The notes under the pieces: model-generated | Databases searched by the model: none | What the model was told of the DNA's origin: nothing | Seen by the model: the letters and a program-made list of their open reading frames with translations, nothing else | Shown: positions 12,136 through 25,100 of the stretch, one piece after another | How the letters are laid out: the number at the start of each line of letters is the position of its first letter | How positions within the stretch are numbered: position 1 is the first letter of the stretch | Program-made: the position numbers and the translations under genes | NCBI RefSeq assembly: GCF_964355755.1 | Contig: NC_092674.1 | Span: 7,505,001 to 7,569,000, forward strand | DNA: 64,000 bases | Source of the DNA: Antedon mediterranea | Taxonomy: Eukaryota > Echinodermata > Crinoidea > Comatulida > Antedonidae | Direction of reading: 5' to 3'

Positions 12136-13193
12136 GTCGAAAGTGGTGGTGGATGGGCATGTGGGATCTGCTTAGGTTAGCAAATAAAAGAAGTAAACAA
12201 ATGAAAGAGGAGCTTCAAAATAAGAGAGGAGTAATCTGTTGCAAAGATTAAAATTCACAACGATCTGATAATTTATTCAAATTTCCCGAGGATATAACCT
12301 ATAAAATGACATTAAAACTGGGAATTACAGAATCTATAATTAAAAATATTTTTTTTTCTCACAACACAACTAGAACTATATAAATCATTAAGAATTTTTC
12401 TGACCAATGAGTTTCAAATCAAATAATCAAAGAAAATAAAATGTTTTTACTAATATACCATGTTTTTTTTTTATAAAAATGCCTATGTTTCTCGCAACAC
12501 TGCTTGTAGATTTTAAATTTACCCCAGTATTTTATTTTAGAAATCAATTATTAAACATTAGAACTACCTATTTGTAATAAATCAGCTAAAAAAATACACC
12601 ACTTTGGGCGTTATGGTGAAGTAAAGTTTAGTTGCATTGAACAATTTAAAAAAAGTGAAAAATACCCCTTTTTAAATAAATGGTATCTCCCAAGGTATGA
12701 AATAAAAAAAAATAAAAAAAATTGAAACAGGTACACAATGCATTTTTATTATGCATACACTAATTATTTTGTATAATTAAATGAACAACACAAAAATATC
12801 GTTCATCAAAGTAGTACCAATATCCATTTTAAAAAACCTTAAAAAAGGACAAAATTTGTCAAAAACACAAATTTGGCCGTTGCCATGGAAATATACGTGT
12901 GAAATAAAAAATACTTCATATCTGATTTCTCTCAACACATATATAGCCATGTGCAAAATTTGAAAGAAATCCATTTTTTTGAGTCTGCCACTCTTTTTGA
13001 TATTTCTTTGATTCTTACAGACAATGGCTCTTAATATGTTAATTTGCTTTCTATAGAGGGCGGCCGTGTGTTATTGATATTCTTTGAGCCAATTTAGTCA
13101 TTTAGTATTAGTATACCAGTATACCACCGATACAACAACTGAGTAAGAAGGAAATAACAAGTAACGCTAAAACAACATTAGAATTTTAAGAAA

Positions 13194-16100
13194 ATGAAGT
13201 TTGTTTTATTATCAGCATTATGTTTTACTAAATTACAGTTAATGTATGCTGCACTTGAACCAGGCGTGTTCAAGTATACTGTTTACGTAAGCTTGAAATT
13301 GACATGTTTATATAGATAATAAGGCCTAAAAAATAAAAGAAGAGTTATAATACAGATAGATGGCTCTGGCAATTGAGCGCGGCTAATTCGTAGGCGTCCT
13401 CACAGATAGGCCAAAAACACGAGGGTGGGAACCAGCAGATTAGGATTGGTTTGGGAGGGGGCGGGTGGGGAAGGAAAGTGGTATAGGAAGGGAAGTGGTG
13501 TTGTAGGTTGGGATCAGGTGCCGTTTTCGGCCACCTCGACTTATATGGACTATACCATTATTATGATAGGGGTGTGGTGTATTATGTTTTATGAAGAGAA
13601 GGGTGTCTATTAATGGGAAGATCGACAATACAATTGTTCTGTTATGTAACCTACAGTACAAACTACAAGGAACAATACAGAACATCAACAACTAGCATGT
13701 TAAAAAGGCATGTTATTATTAGGTAGGCCTACTGTGTTAGGGAATGCCAAGATTTTGTAACAATATTACTATATTAACTAAAGATATTTTATATAAAACA
13801 AATTTTATAGACAAATTTAATGAAGAACCATCTACTAACTGGATAAAGCCATTTAGGAAAATTAGTAAACAAGTTGATCATAACGAGTGGTTTTCAAAGG
13901 CCCAAAGCAAAACGAAATTCCATGCAAAACAACGTTAACGGAATATACTATGTATAAAGGAACCAAACCTTGAACAATATTTGTTAGATAAAACTAATTT
14001 TAAGAGTATCAATTTAATTTAAAGCAAGATCAAACTCTCTAGATCGTGAGGGTCGTAGAAAATCCTGGTCAAATCATAACACAGGATTATGTAAGATGTG
14101 TAGTACAAACGAAAAAGAAACAGTAAACCATTTTTTAAAGCCATTTAGGAAAAATAATAAACAAGTTGATCATAACGAGTGGTTTTCAAAGGCCCAAAGC
14201 AAAACGAAATTCCATGCAAAACAACGTTAACGGAATATACTATGTATAAAGGAACCAAACCTTGAACAATATTTGTTAGATAAAACTAATTTTAAGAGTA
14301 TCAATTTAATTTAAAGCAAGATCAAACTCTCTAGATCTTGAGGGTCGTAGAAAATCCTGGTCAAATCATAACACAGGATTATGTAAGATGTGTAGTACAA
14401 ACGAAAAAGAAACAGTAAACCATTTTTTATTTAAATGTCCTTCGTTAAACTCTGTTAGACAATAATTAAGTATGTACCGGGATAATTTTAATTGTGGACC
14501 TCAGTTAAAACACCACTTTATGCTAGACAATTTATTCACTGAAAATGAAACATTAGGAAAAATCTTTGTCTTTTATTGTAAAACATATTTAATGAAAGCA
14601 TGGGTTACTAGATCTACAATGTTATCCGCATTATACCTCTCTCAACTAATTGATTAATATAGTAAACAAGCTACAGACATCTCTATGAGGATGTATCTGT
14701 AAGTTTTATTTATTAGGCCTATCCTGTATTTTTGTTGTTCTGTTTTTATTTTTTTAGTTATATATATTGTACAATTTACGTATTTTGTATTTTCATACAG
14801 ATCTAATTAATTACTTTACATTTTGTTTTGATGTTATGTATTAGTATTTAGAACTTTGTGGCTTATGTTATTTGTAATTTTGTCTTAAATTGGATGCACC
14901 ATTAACTGATAAATGTGTGACACCGATATAAAGGTGATTCCTATGAATAAATACATAAATAAAAACTATATAAGTAGGTATACTTACTTATTATATATAA
15001 AAACTAAACTAAACACTACAGTATAATCAAAATTAAAGCATATTAAATACTAGGCCTATGTTATTCCTATCTAGATTTAAACACTTTAAATTTCAGTACA
15101 ATCGGATTCGAAATTAGACAATCTTAAATACTACAATACAATCGGAATTAAAATATCCTAAATACTACACTACATTACAATCGGTTAAATTACCTAAACT
15201 CTATAATGTTGTGAAATATGTAAAAGAATGTTGGCAAATGCATTCTAATCGGCCCAATCCTATCGGTAGATAAATCATATTTTTTATTTTCTTGAACTAA
15301 ACATAAATAAAACGAAAGAAATAAGGATAGATTTTCGAAAACATAATTGGTCTGACAGTATACATTAATTAAAGTAAAGGAAGTAGAGATTGTTAACAAT
15401 TATTGATAAGTATCTGGCAGTAGTGTTTGACTAAAGCTAAATGGGTGGACATGTTGATCGTAGTTAAGAAGTTAAATACAAGGCTGTACTGCTTGAGGAA
15501 ACGGTTCTTTGGGGTAAAGCAGAATATTTGTACTATAGAATGTTTATGTTTTACTAATCAGTGATGTTCTATTTGGGCATATTGTATATTGGGCTAGGAA
15601 TATCAGTAAGGGAATGTAAGGGGGATAAAGACCGAATTGAGATGGTGCTGGGTAGAGCGTGGAAAGTAATTGGTTTGAGTATGCAAATGCTTGACTCGTT
15701 CTACATGCAGCGAACAGCTTGCCGATGTATTCCATGCTATATTGGAAGACACCAATCATCCTCTTCATGGCGACATTATCAGCTCCGTTTTGCATTCGCT
15801 ATTATAACGTTTTGATGCAAACGTTGTTCAATTAGAACATGTATTTCTACACAGAAACGTTTAAAAACGTGTTTAAACATTTTAGAAAGACCAAACCTAA
15901 AAACATGCAATGCCTAACGCTGTGTTTTCTGGGAACAAAATGGTACAGATTCATTAACAAAATTATAATGTTTATTTGTTTTACTGATTACCTAATAATC
16001 AGTATGTGATAAATGTACTACTGTCATCCTTATTAAATGTACTACTGTGTTATCGTTAGGTAAATTATATTTTTTATTTGTAATTGGAATAAAAACTTTC

Positions 16101-19100
16101 TTTATATACTTTCTGTATCTATAAATCTGTAAAAATTATATAGAAATAAAGAGTCATAATATACTGCATTAACTTGAAAACTGAAATTAATTCTACAGCA
16201 TGCAGGGCGTAGTTGTTTTCCCTTTGTTGCTGAAACAACAAGAAAAACAAAAGAACAAAAGGAGCAGTATTTTAACACATTAACACACTCAATTAATAAA
16301 TGGGACACCCCTATTTTCCCATCTTTTTATAATGGTATAGTCCATACAAGTCGAGGTGGCCGAAAACGGCACCTGATCTGGGGTATCTCCCCATAGTGTG
16401 GGGAGTAGTGTAGGTTTTCAGCGGGTATTTTTCCATAAAATAAAAAATAATAAATAAAATAGGCTGGGAAAAAGCACCGCTTGTTTTTTTGAATTTTAAA
16501 ATAATAATAATATCTTGACACATTTTGATTTTGTTTATTTTAGGGTAACGAGGTAGTTGCTATTTCGAAGAGTATGTATAACAACACCAAGGTGATAGTG
16601 ACAAGTATGTTATCTGCTTTAATTTTTCAACATTTTAAAATTATTATTTTTTTTCAAATATCTAGATTATTGTATAGGCCTACCTATGTCCTATGTGGTT
16701 AATGTTGGAGTTAATAGAACTTTTAAACTTTTAATTATTTATAATAATAATTAACATAAATATCAAAGCACCATTGGTGGTCTGCAAAAAGTCAGAAAAC
16801 TACATGTTTTTAATTTCAGCCAATTGCCAGCAAGATGATTGCAAAATCAACCTAAAGTGGGTTCTCCGTTTCTCTGATTGTGATAATGCATTTGTAGATA
16901 ATGTGAGTAATTCTCAAAGAAATTAAAATTTTAATTGAACATTTCTTTTTATTGTAAATGATTAACTTTCAATCAGTAAATAAATGTTTCATTTTCGACA
17001 ACAAAAGTAACATTGACTATTCATTATTTTAACTATTATTTATACAACACGCTATTCACGCATATTCAACACGCCTACGAGAAGTGTGTTGTATACATCG
17101 AAGAGATTCCGTGTAATGAGATTTTAATTGCAAAAAAGGCTACTTGGCTGTATCCTAAAATTTTGTTGATTCCCGGTGCTGTTGGTGTGTTGGTGTATTG
17201 TCCTCAGGGTATTGTTTTGACCGCTCGTTAAATATAAGCATGTGCTGTGAAAATGTTGACCAAATCTAGTAGATAATTGTGCTTTTTTTTGCATATTTTA
17301 ACTGATTTAGCACTTAACATTAACGCTAATCAAAGGTTGGCATAATTTGGCAAAATGTAGCATAGTTTTATCCTAATTCTAAAACATTTTTTTTCTAATT
17401 TCAAAAGCAGATTTAAAAAATCAATAACTGAATAAACTAAATTTTAAACGAAATCATCCATTTTATTAAAATCCTTAATAAACTAATATTAATTCATAAT
17501 GCATGCGAGTATAATACAACTTAGGATTATGAACTATGGTATAACACGGTATTACGATTTAATGTATAACTGCAAGGTTTTTGTGGGGTTGACCTCGGCC
17601 CGTGCAACACGCTAAAAATTAAAGACATGTTCAAATTTAGGGTGTTGTAGTGTATAAACACAGCCATAGATAAATTTCCAGTCATACCCTGATGAGGAGA
17701 GCCTCACTCAGGTGTAATAAGTTATAACAGCTCAGAGCCATGTCTGTAAAAATCAAAGATTTGGTGGCAGATGTAAAAAAATGGATTTCTCTCAAATTTT
17801 TACCATGAATAGACATTTCAATAAAAAGCAAATCTACATCATTCATTTTAATTTTTAGCCTCCGTTGCCATGACAACGGTCAATTATCCAAATTTTGATG
17901 TTTTTGCCATTTTTCACAGATTTTCTAATTAAATGAACAAAACAAAAATATCGTTCATCAAATTAGTACCAATATCCATTTTAAAAAACCTTAAAAAACA
18001 AAATTTGTCAAAAACACAAATTTGGCCGTTGCCATGGAAATATATATAATAATAATAAATAAATAAAAAACACATAATTATACAGGATTAGATACCTCAT
18101 TACAATTTTGACATGTTAAATTACCTTGGTTCAAAATCAAATGTATAGGTCATGTGTTTAAATCTTGTAATATTTGATATAAATGATTTAAGTTTTTTTT
18201 CTCAATATCCAGAGATTAAAGTGTGAATATAATATGATTTTGTTTTAAAATTATATTTATTTATAAACTGTTAGAAAACTTTCTTTTTTTAGATAAATAC
18301 TTCACTCTTGTTGAGCAGCCCTGAATCATCAATGCTACAATTTGAAGAAATAATCAGATTTCAACAATCTATTGTGGGCAATGAGACAGAAACTTGTGAC
18401 CATAAAACTATGTTTCAGGTAACAAATGTCTTTAGCTATTGAAGAATACAAACAGGTAATACAATGCTTCCTCCTTAGGAAGGAATGAGGGAATACCCAG
18501 ATCTGGCCTGCCCACCTGCAACCCCCCCACCCCCCACCGTTCAGGTTACAAGCCCCGAAAATAGCACACTTTGGTTAAGAAGGCAAATTCAATGCTTATT
18601 ATAACCAGGGGAGGACCCAGGGGTGTTTCCCTAGTGGCCCCGGCAGCACCCTTTAATTTAGTACTAGAGGTTGTTTCTGCCATTAAATTAAAATTTAGTT
18701 CCATTTCATCGTATACAATATCCATCCGGACCTGGAACTTGATAGGCTTAGTAGTTACAGAGTTGCAGGGCATTTTATCATTGTTGAATGTTTTGATGTT
18801 AGCTTATAATTGTTAAAATTTGTAAAAGAAGTAATATAATGCTGGCGCCAACAAATTTAACGACCTTCACAACCAAAATATTTCTTTGTAACAAAATTTA
18901 TTTTAAATGGAATGCTACGAAAATAATCCTCTGCTTCATCAGTGCATGAGTACCTAATAACCAGACAAGGACGTATCTTTGTTACGTTTTACTATCAATC
19001 CATTTTCATTTCACGCAATCCATTTTTCAACAATATAATAGTATAATAATAACATTTTGATTGAATCGTGAGGGATTAGTTATAGTGTTCGACTTTGAAT

Positions 19101-22100
19101 ATTAACCATTGGTAATTTACCGAAAATCCAAAATGAACTTGTGTTATAAAATACAAACAAAATTATTCAATTAAAGAAATGCTCTACTACACATGAGAAA
19201 TAGGCTGTGTTTATACAACACGCTTCTTATTTACACGCATGTTCGTAGGATGCGTGTTATCACAGATCAAGGTCAATCCCCTAATCTGCATCGTTCATAC
19301 ATAAAAAATGAACTACCGTGTTGAACGTTCGTGTGTGCTTTGTGAACAGGAAGTTTCGTCAGATACAATAGTATTAGGCCAAAAAAAATTAAAGAAATTT
19401 GTTGGCCACGCCCGACCGACCCTAAAGTGACGAAAATGAAGGTCGGCTTTTTTTTTGTGAGCCAAACGGCAATCGTGAAACCAAATAGTGAAAACATATT
19501 GTCTTATTCGCCAAATTGGTGAATATATTTCACCTCTGCCAGACGTGTAAAAAAGAAGTGTGCAACCAACCGTGACTCAATCATGCGATAACCGGAATAC
19601 GCGATTATTAATTTTGGGGGGATCAAAGTTTTAACTAAATAAACGCTTTGATTACATAGTGGTTGAGACAGGTTTTTAATAGTTATCACATTTTTAAACA
19701 CCCTCATAATTAATGGACTCTACCAATGTTGATCTGCAAAGATCGTACATCGCACGAGGTTGTTAAGGCGGTGTTTTTTGGTTTTACCAAAGAGTATATT
19801 CGGTTTTACTGTACAGAGTACTACGATCCGATTACGAACTTGTTAAACGAGTCGCCAAGCAAATAGGCCTATACATTTAATAAAAATTTACCTAAGATAA
19901 GATTGTCGTAAGCTCTTATGTTCAAACTTGTTATTTATATAGCGATATAATCCACCCGTTCCGGCATGCATGTTAGGCCTCTCTAGCCTAGGCTTACTCC
20001 TCGCGATCGATCGATGTCTCTCCTGGTGGGGAATTACTTTAAAAACGATAAGCGGCATCTTTTGAATACTTATTTTGGTATCAGTCCTTCCTGAATACTG
20101 TAGGCATAGGCAAGGCTGTTGATTATTACCATGGAGATGACATAATATCCGACGAAAGCTGGTTAGTAATAATTTATTACATTGGAGAGGTCAACTTGTC
20201 CCCTGGACTTCCCCCTCCTCTCGCAATGAACGGCAGTACAGATCTTCCCTATCTAGGCTCTATATTCATTCCTTTTAAATCTTAGGCATATTGCCAAGGC
20301 TAATAATCGATTTGTCCATAATTATTTTTATTTTTCCATAATCTAAGTCCAATTTTTAGGCCAAATCATAATTGTGCGTATAGTTTTGTATTTCCGTTGC
20401 GTGTAGTAGCCTATTTATCTTCATTTCCGTACGTCCATAAATATTAGGCCGAATTTCCGTCGTAATTTATGGACATTTCAAAATTTGAACTGTCGTGTTA
20501 AACCGGTAGCAGAGCAAAGTTTGCTTCTTTTTGCAAATGTCCTATTATTATTTTCTTTGATTTATTTGGGAGTGTGGTTTAAAACAACATTTTTGTAAAG
20601 TTTATAGTGAATAAATAAAAATGAATTTTTGGAAATTGTGGTTTTAACATCTGACTTTATTTAGCATTTTTAAAGGAATTAAAATTCAAAATAATACAAT
20701 TTAACGTTTGCTCAATATATTTATATAGCAACAGCTTCATATTTTTTGTATAACTTTAACAAATTATTAGTTGATAATTAATTTACATTAATTGAGCACA
20801 GTTATTAGAATGTATTACCGTACCAAAAGTACTGTACCTTCATCGGGAACTTCCATGTGACATTCACATGAATTTTACGTCCGATCAGCAACAAAATTAT
20901 TAATTGATAATTCAAAAATTAAAAAAAAAATTCCAAAAATCTTTTATTGTCCAATTGCATACAAAATACATACATGCCATTGGAAATGTGTCGTTTGATA
21001 CACTACATACATAACAATTAAAATTATATAGAGTTATACTGTACATCATTCACAATACTTGTTACAAGAAAAGAAATAAAAAATTTAAATATAGAAAAGC
21101 ACACGTAACTAAAACTAAATGCATTGTGTTGAGGAAAGACTAGGCGTATTGCAGATTATTGTAAATTATTGAAGTATTGTATGTACTATATTAAAATATC
21201 ATAAAAAAATACTCTATTTAAAAATGTAAAATATCGCAAAATCAGTCCATTCATAATTGTATATTTATCTATTGCACTGCTTTAAATTAAAAGTTTTAAT
21301 TGAACTTGGTACAAACGATTTACTATATCTCGTAGTTCGTGAGAGAATACTCCGTAAACGGCACCCTGACCTTAAAAAGTTATACTCGGCATATAATGGA
21401 TGGTTTGTATTTGTCATTATTCGTTTTACAAGTGATAACACTGATTCATCAAATCTTATATTAAGATCTGTTTCAGGGATATTTAGCATTTTACTAGCTC
21501 TTCGTACGATTCTATATAGTTTTCCCTTATCTTTTACATTGAGACTATTTCCCAACACAGCATAACAGAAAGATATCACGCTAAGTACCATCAATTTGTA
21601 AAACATGGTTAGAATTTTGTTATCTACTTTAAATTTCTTAAGTTGATGCATTAGGTGCAGTCGTTGCTGACCCTTTTTATATAGCATGTTTGTATTTTTG
21701 CTCCATTTTAATTTATCATTTATGATTGTTCCTAAGTACTTGTATTCTTTGACAACTTTTATACATTCACCATCAATTACTACATCATCATGATTACTTT
21801 GTTTCTTTCTAAAATCGATAATCATTTCTTTGGTTTTCTTAGAATTTAAAATAAGATAGTTTTCTTTACACCACTCTGTAAACAACTTTATTTCGGTAAA
21901 ATACTTCGAAAGCGATTCAGCATCTTTAATGTTACCAGCTATGCAAGTGTCATCGGCATATTTTATCAAACGGCAGGAGTCGGTGGCATTTCTACAGTCG
22001 TTTGTATACAGAATGTATAACAAGGGAGACAGAACGCAGCCTTGTGGTGAGCCTGTATTGGTAAATGTGGTTGTTGATGTACAGGTAGCATTTCCGAATT

Positions 22101-25100
22101 TAACTTGTTGTGATCTGTTTGTTAAAAAGTCTTTTATCCAGAGAATGATAGAAGAGTTTATATTCATGTTAATAAGCTTGGACAGGAGAATGTGAGGTTG
22201 TATTGTGTTGAAGGCGGAACTGAAGTCAATGAAAAGAAGGCGTGTGCATGTGTTGTTCTTGTCGAGATGTTGTTGAGTGTTGTGGATGAGAGTGGCTGTG
22301 GCATTGTCTGTCCCTCTGTGTGCTCTATATGCGAATTTGCATTGGATCTAACAGGTGGTCACTTTGATCTTTAACACGCTTACTAATTATTCTTTCCATG
22401 CATTTCATAACCAGGGACGTTAGGGCAATTGGTCTATAATCATTAAGCGTTTTAACATTATTTAATTTGGGAATAGGTACAATCAAAGAGTGCTTCCAAA
22501 TTGCTGGGATAGTGGTTGTACGGAGAGAACATTCAAAAAGTTTCTGAAAGACATGTCCTATCTGAGCAGCGCACTCTTTCAAAAGTTTTCCACATAACTT
22601 GTCTGGGCCACCAGCTTTGTTTGCATTTGTTTTTTTCAGAAGGTTGACAACATCATTCTCTGTGAAGTAATCTGCATCATCAGTTTATACGTCAATATTC
22701 TTGCAGGTATCCGCTAACTGCGACTTAAAGTCATGAGCATCAAACCTACTGTAAAATAAGTTGAGTTCTTCAGCTAGTTGCAGATCATTGTATCCTGATA
22801 AAAGTTTGGGAGGACATGTTTTGTTTGATCCTCCAATTATATATTTTATGTCTTTCCATGCTTTCTTCGTCTGCCTATTATTTATATTCCTTTCTAATCT
22901 GTTTCTGAACTTTTCTTTGCCTCTTTTTACAGCCATATCAAGCCTTTTCTGTGCTTCTTTTAACTTAATTTTGTTTTTACTTGCAAAAGCTAGCTTCTTT
23001 TCTACGATTTATGTTTTTACCTCCTTGGTCAGCCAGGCTTTATTATTTGGATACTGCTTTACTTTCTTGGTTGGTATAGTGATATCTTGGCAGAAGTTTA
23101 AATATGATGTTACTGATTCCGTCATTTCATCAATACCTACAGAAGAGTCAGTAAAAATATCCCAATCTGTCGCTTCCAGGCATCCGCGCAACTTTTCGAT
23201 ATTGTCTGTAGACCATTGTCTAACATACTTTATTTGAATCTTTTCAGTTTTTAATCGTTGTCTGTATAAAGGTAAGAGATGTACGACATTGTGATCTGAT
23301 GACCCGATGCTTGGCTTTACCATAGATTTGTAGGCGTCTTTGATGTTTCCATAGCAGAGATCTATAATATTGTCACCTCGGGTTAGACACGTGACATACT
23401 GCTGAAAATTTGGAAGGATATCATCGAGTCTGCACTTGTTGAAATCTCCTAAGACAAAAATTGGACACTCTGGTGACTTTCTTTGCGCGATGTGGATTTG
23501 CTCAGCGATTTTTCCTCGGCTGCTGTTGATGCATTTCCGTCTGGTGGTACATATACGATTGCTACCTTAACAGAGCCAAATTCCCGTGGGAGGTAGAATG
23601 GTCTCATTGACAAGAAGAGGATTTCAAAATCGGGGGTACATTGACGGTTGATTATATTAACATTTGTGCACCACGAGTTATAAATGTAGGCACAGACTCC
23701 ACCTCCTTTGGATTTGCCTGAGTCATCGGTCCTGTCTGCTCGCACAACAGAGAAACCATCCAGGTTTATAACAGAGTCAGTAATATTTTCCGTCAACCAA
23801 CTCTGCCGCTGGAGGAAAATATCTATCGTGTTTAATATTTTTTAAAGTGGGCGCCGAACGTGAGCAGATAGCTCACTAAAAAATTCCATTGCGCATGACA
23901 TGATTTATTATAGTATGTTAGCACGTGCCGTATACCTGTAGCATAGTAAAGTAATAAAATCGCGTTTAGTGTGCGTCCGATAGAACGCGTTCAAAGTTTG
24001 CGGCAAATTTTGTTGTGAGCCAAGTGTTACTCGTGCCAGTTGGCTCAGCCGAAAGCTTGTGCGCCAGGCTTTAGAGGAAAAGAAACTTGTTGTATGTGTC
24101 ATTATGATTCACACCGGTGCGCAATTCAGCCCAGTAGGCTGCGAGTCACAAGTTATTCCCCTCCATTTACATTTAAAAAAAAAATGTTTATTTGCCTCTA
24201 TATTTTCCAGTGTCTTTCTGTTTTACAAACCATTATTGCATTAACGTAATTGAAGTTGACCTTCATTCAGTATCTCATTACAATCTTATGTATACTGCAG
24301 TATATAATTTTAATTGCAGTTTGCAGTACGTGACATAACAATTAATTATGTGCTATAATTTTATTTTGAATTTCGTAGGATCAATCAAATCTTGCAGAAA
24401 TATACTGTTTGAAAAATCATGAAGGTGAGCTTGAGCTTTGCGAGGGCATAAAAGGAGGCAACAAAGAAAAAGGAACAAACTTTAAAACAGAAGTGAGTGA
24501 ATTCTGAATTTAAAACTGGTCAAAAATATTATTATTAAGGTAGTTAATTATTATTAATGATAATCTTTGTTTAATAATTAGTCATTTGAATAATAGTAAT
24601 TAAAAATTTATTCCCCAAAACATCATAAATAATGCTACATATAAAGCTGCATACTGTATTAAAAAGACCAGCTGTCTGTCGGCTATAATTCGTGACGTAG
24701 CAAATAGTCTTTATTATAGAGACCATTGCTATACCGTGGTCTAACCTTTAAGCGGTTTTAAAAAATAAAGGAGTCTTAAAACAGTCTTAAACCTCTCCTG
24801 TTGCTTGTACGTATTATTAGGGACTTTACGAAACACGACGGAAAGCCATAGGACGGTTCTCATGAATAATTTATGCATGAGCTTTTACAATGTGGGCAGA
24901 GCTTAGCGTGAAAGTCTGTTACTTAATTTTACATTTAAACGATAAAGTTGCCATTTTCCCGTTTATGGAGAACGACTATAAATAATGTAGGCCTTATATA
25001 ACCTTAAATATACAGTTCAAATTACACTTAAAAACATGGAATTTTCAAAACTCTAAATAATATTTGAACTTCTAATTTAATTGTTCAATGAAATAACATT

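Larger units (their letters stand above)
9298..13036. mobile_element. Large (3.7 kb) transposon-like element with ~250-bp terminal inverted repeats
   Basis: The left end reads TTAAGAGCCATTGTCTGTAA and the right end is its inverse (TTACAGACAATGGCTCTTAA-like, with one change). The similarity continues inward for about 250 bp, including the 'ggatttctctcaaa' block and a GTTGCCATG(A/G)(C/A)AACGG-type block. ATAT flanks both ends, consistent with a short target-site duplication, but the sequence is palindromic, so its length is uncertain. No transposase-like frame is visible in the roughly 3.3 kb between the arms, so this is probably a non-autonomous element. The interior is a degenerate tandem array interrupted by another transposon. 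A short relative is at 17733-18047. Confidence 0.7.

Noticed and set aside
12777-12974. Overlapping open frames on both strands
   Set aside because: They lie in the right inverted arm of the 3.7-kb element, with no protein motif.
21929-22374. Plus-strand open frames of 60-88 codons
   Set aside because: They are shadows of the reverse transcriptase frame on the minus strand.
22761-23237. 158-codon plus-strand open frame
   Set aside because: It is antisense to the LINE coding sequence at 20943-23838, which has clear reverse transcriptase and endonuclease motifs on the minus strand.
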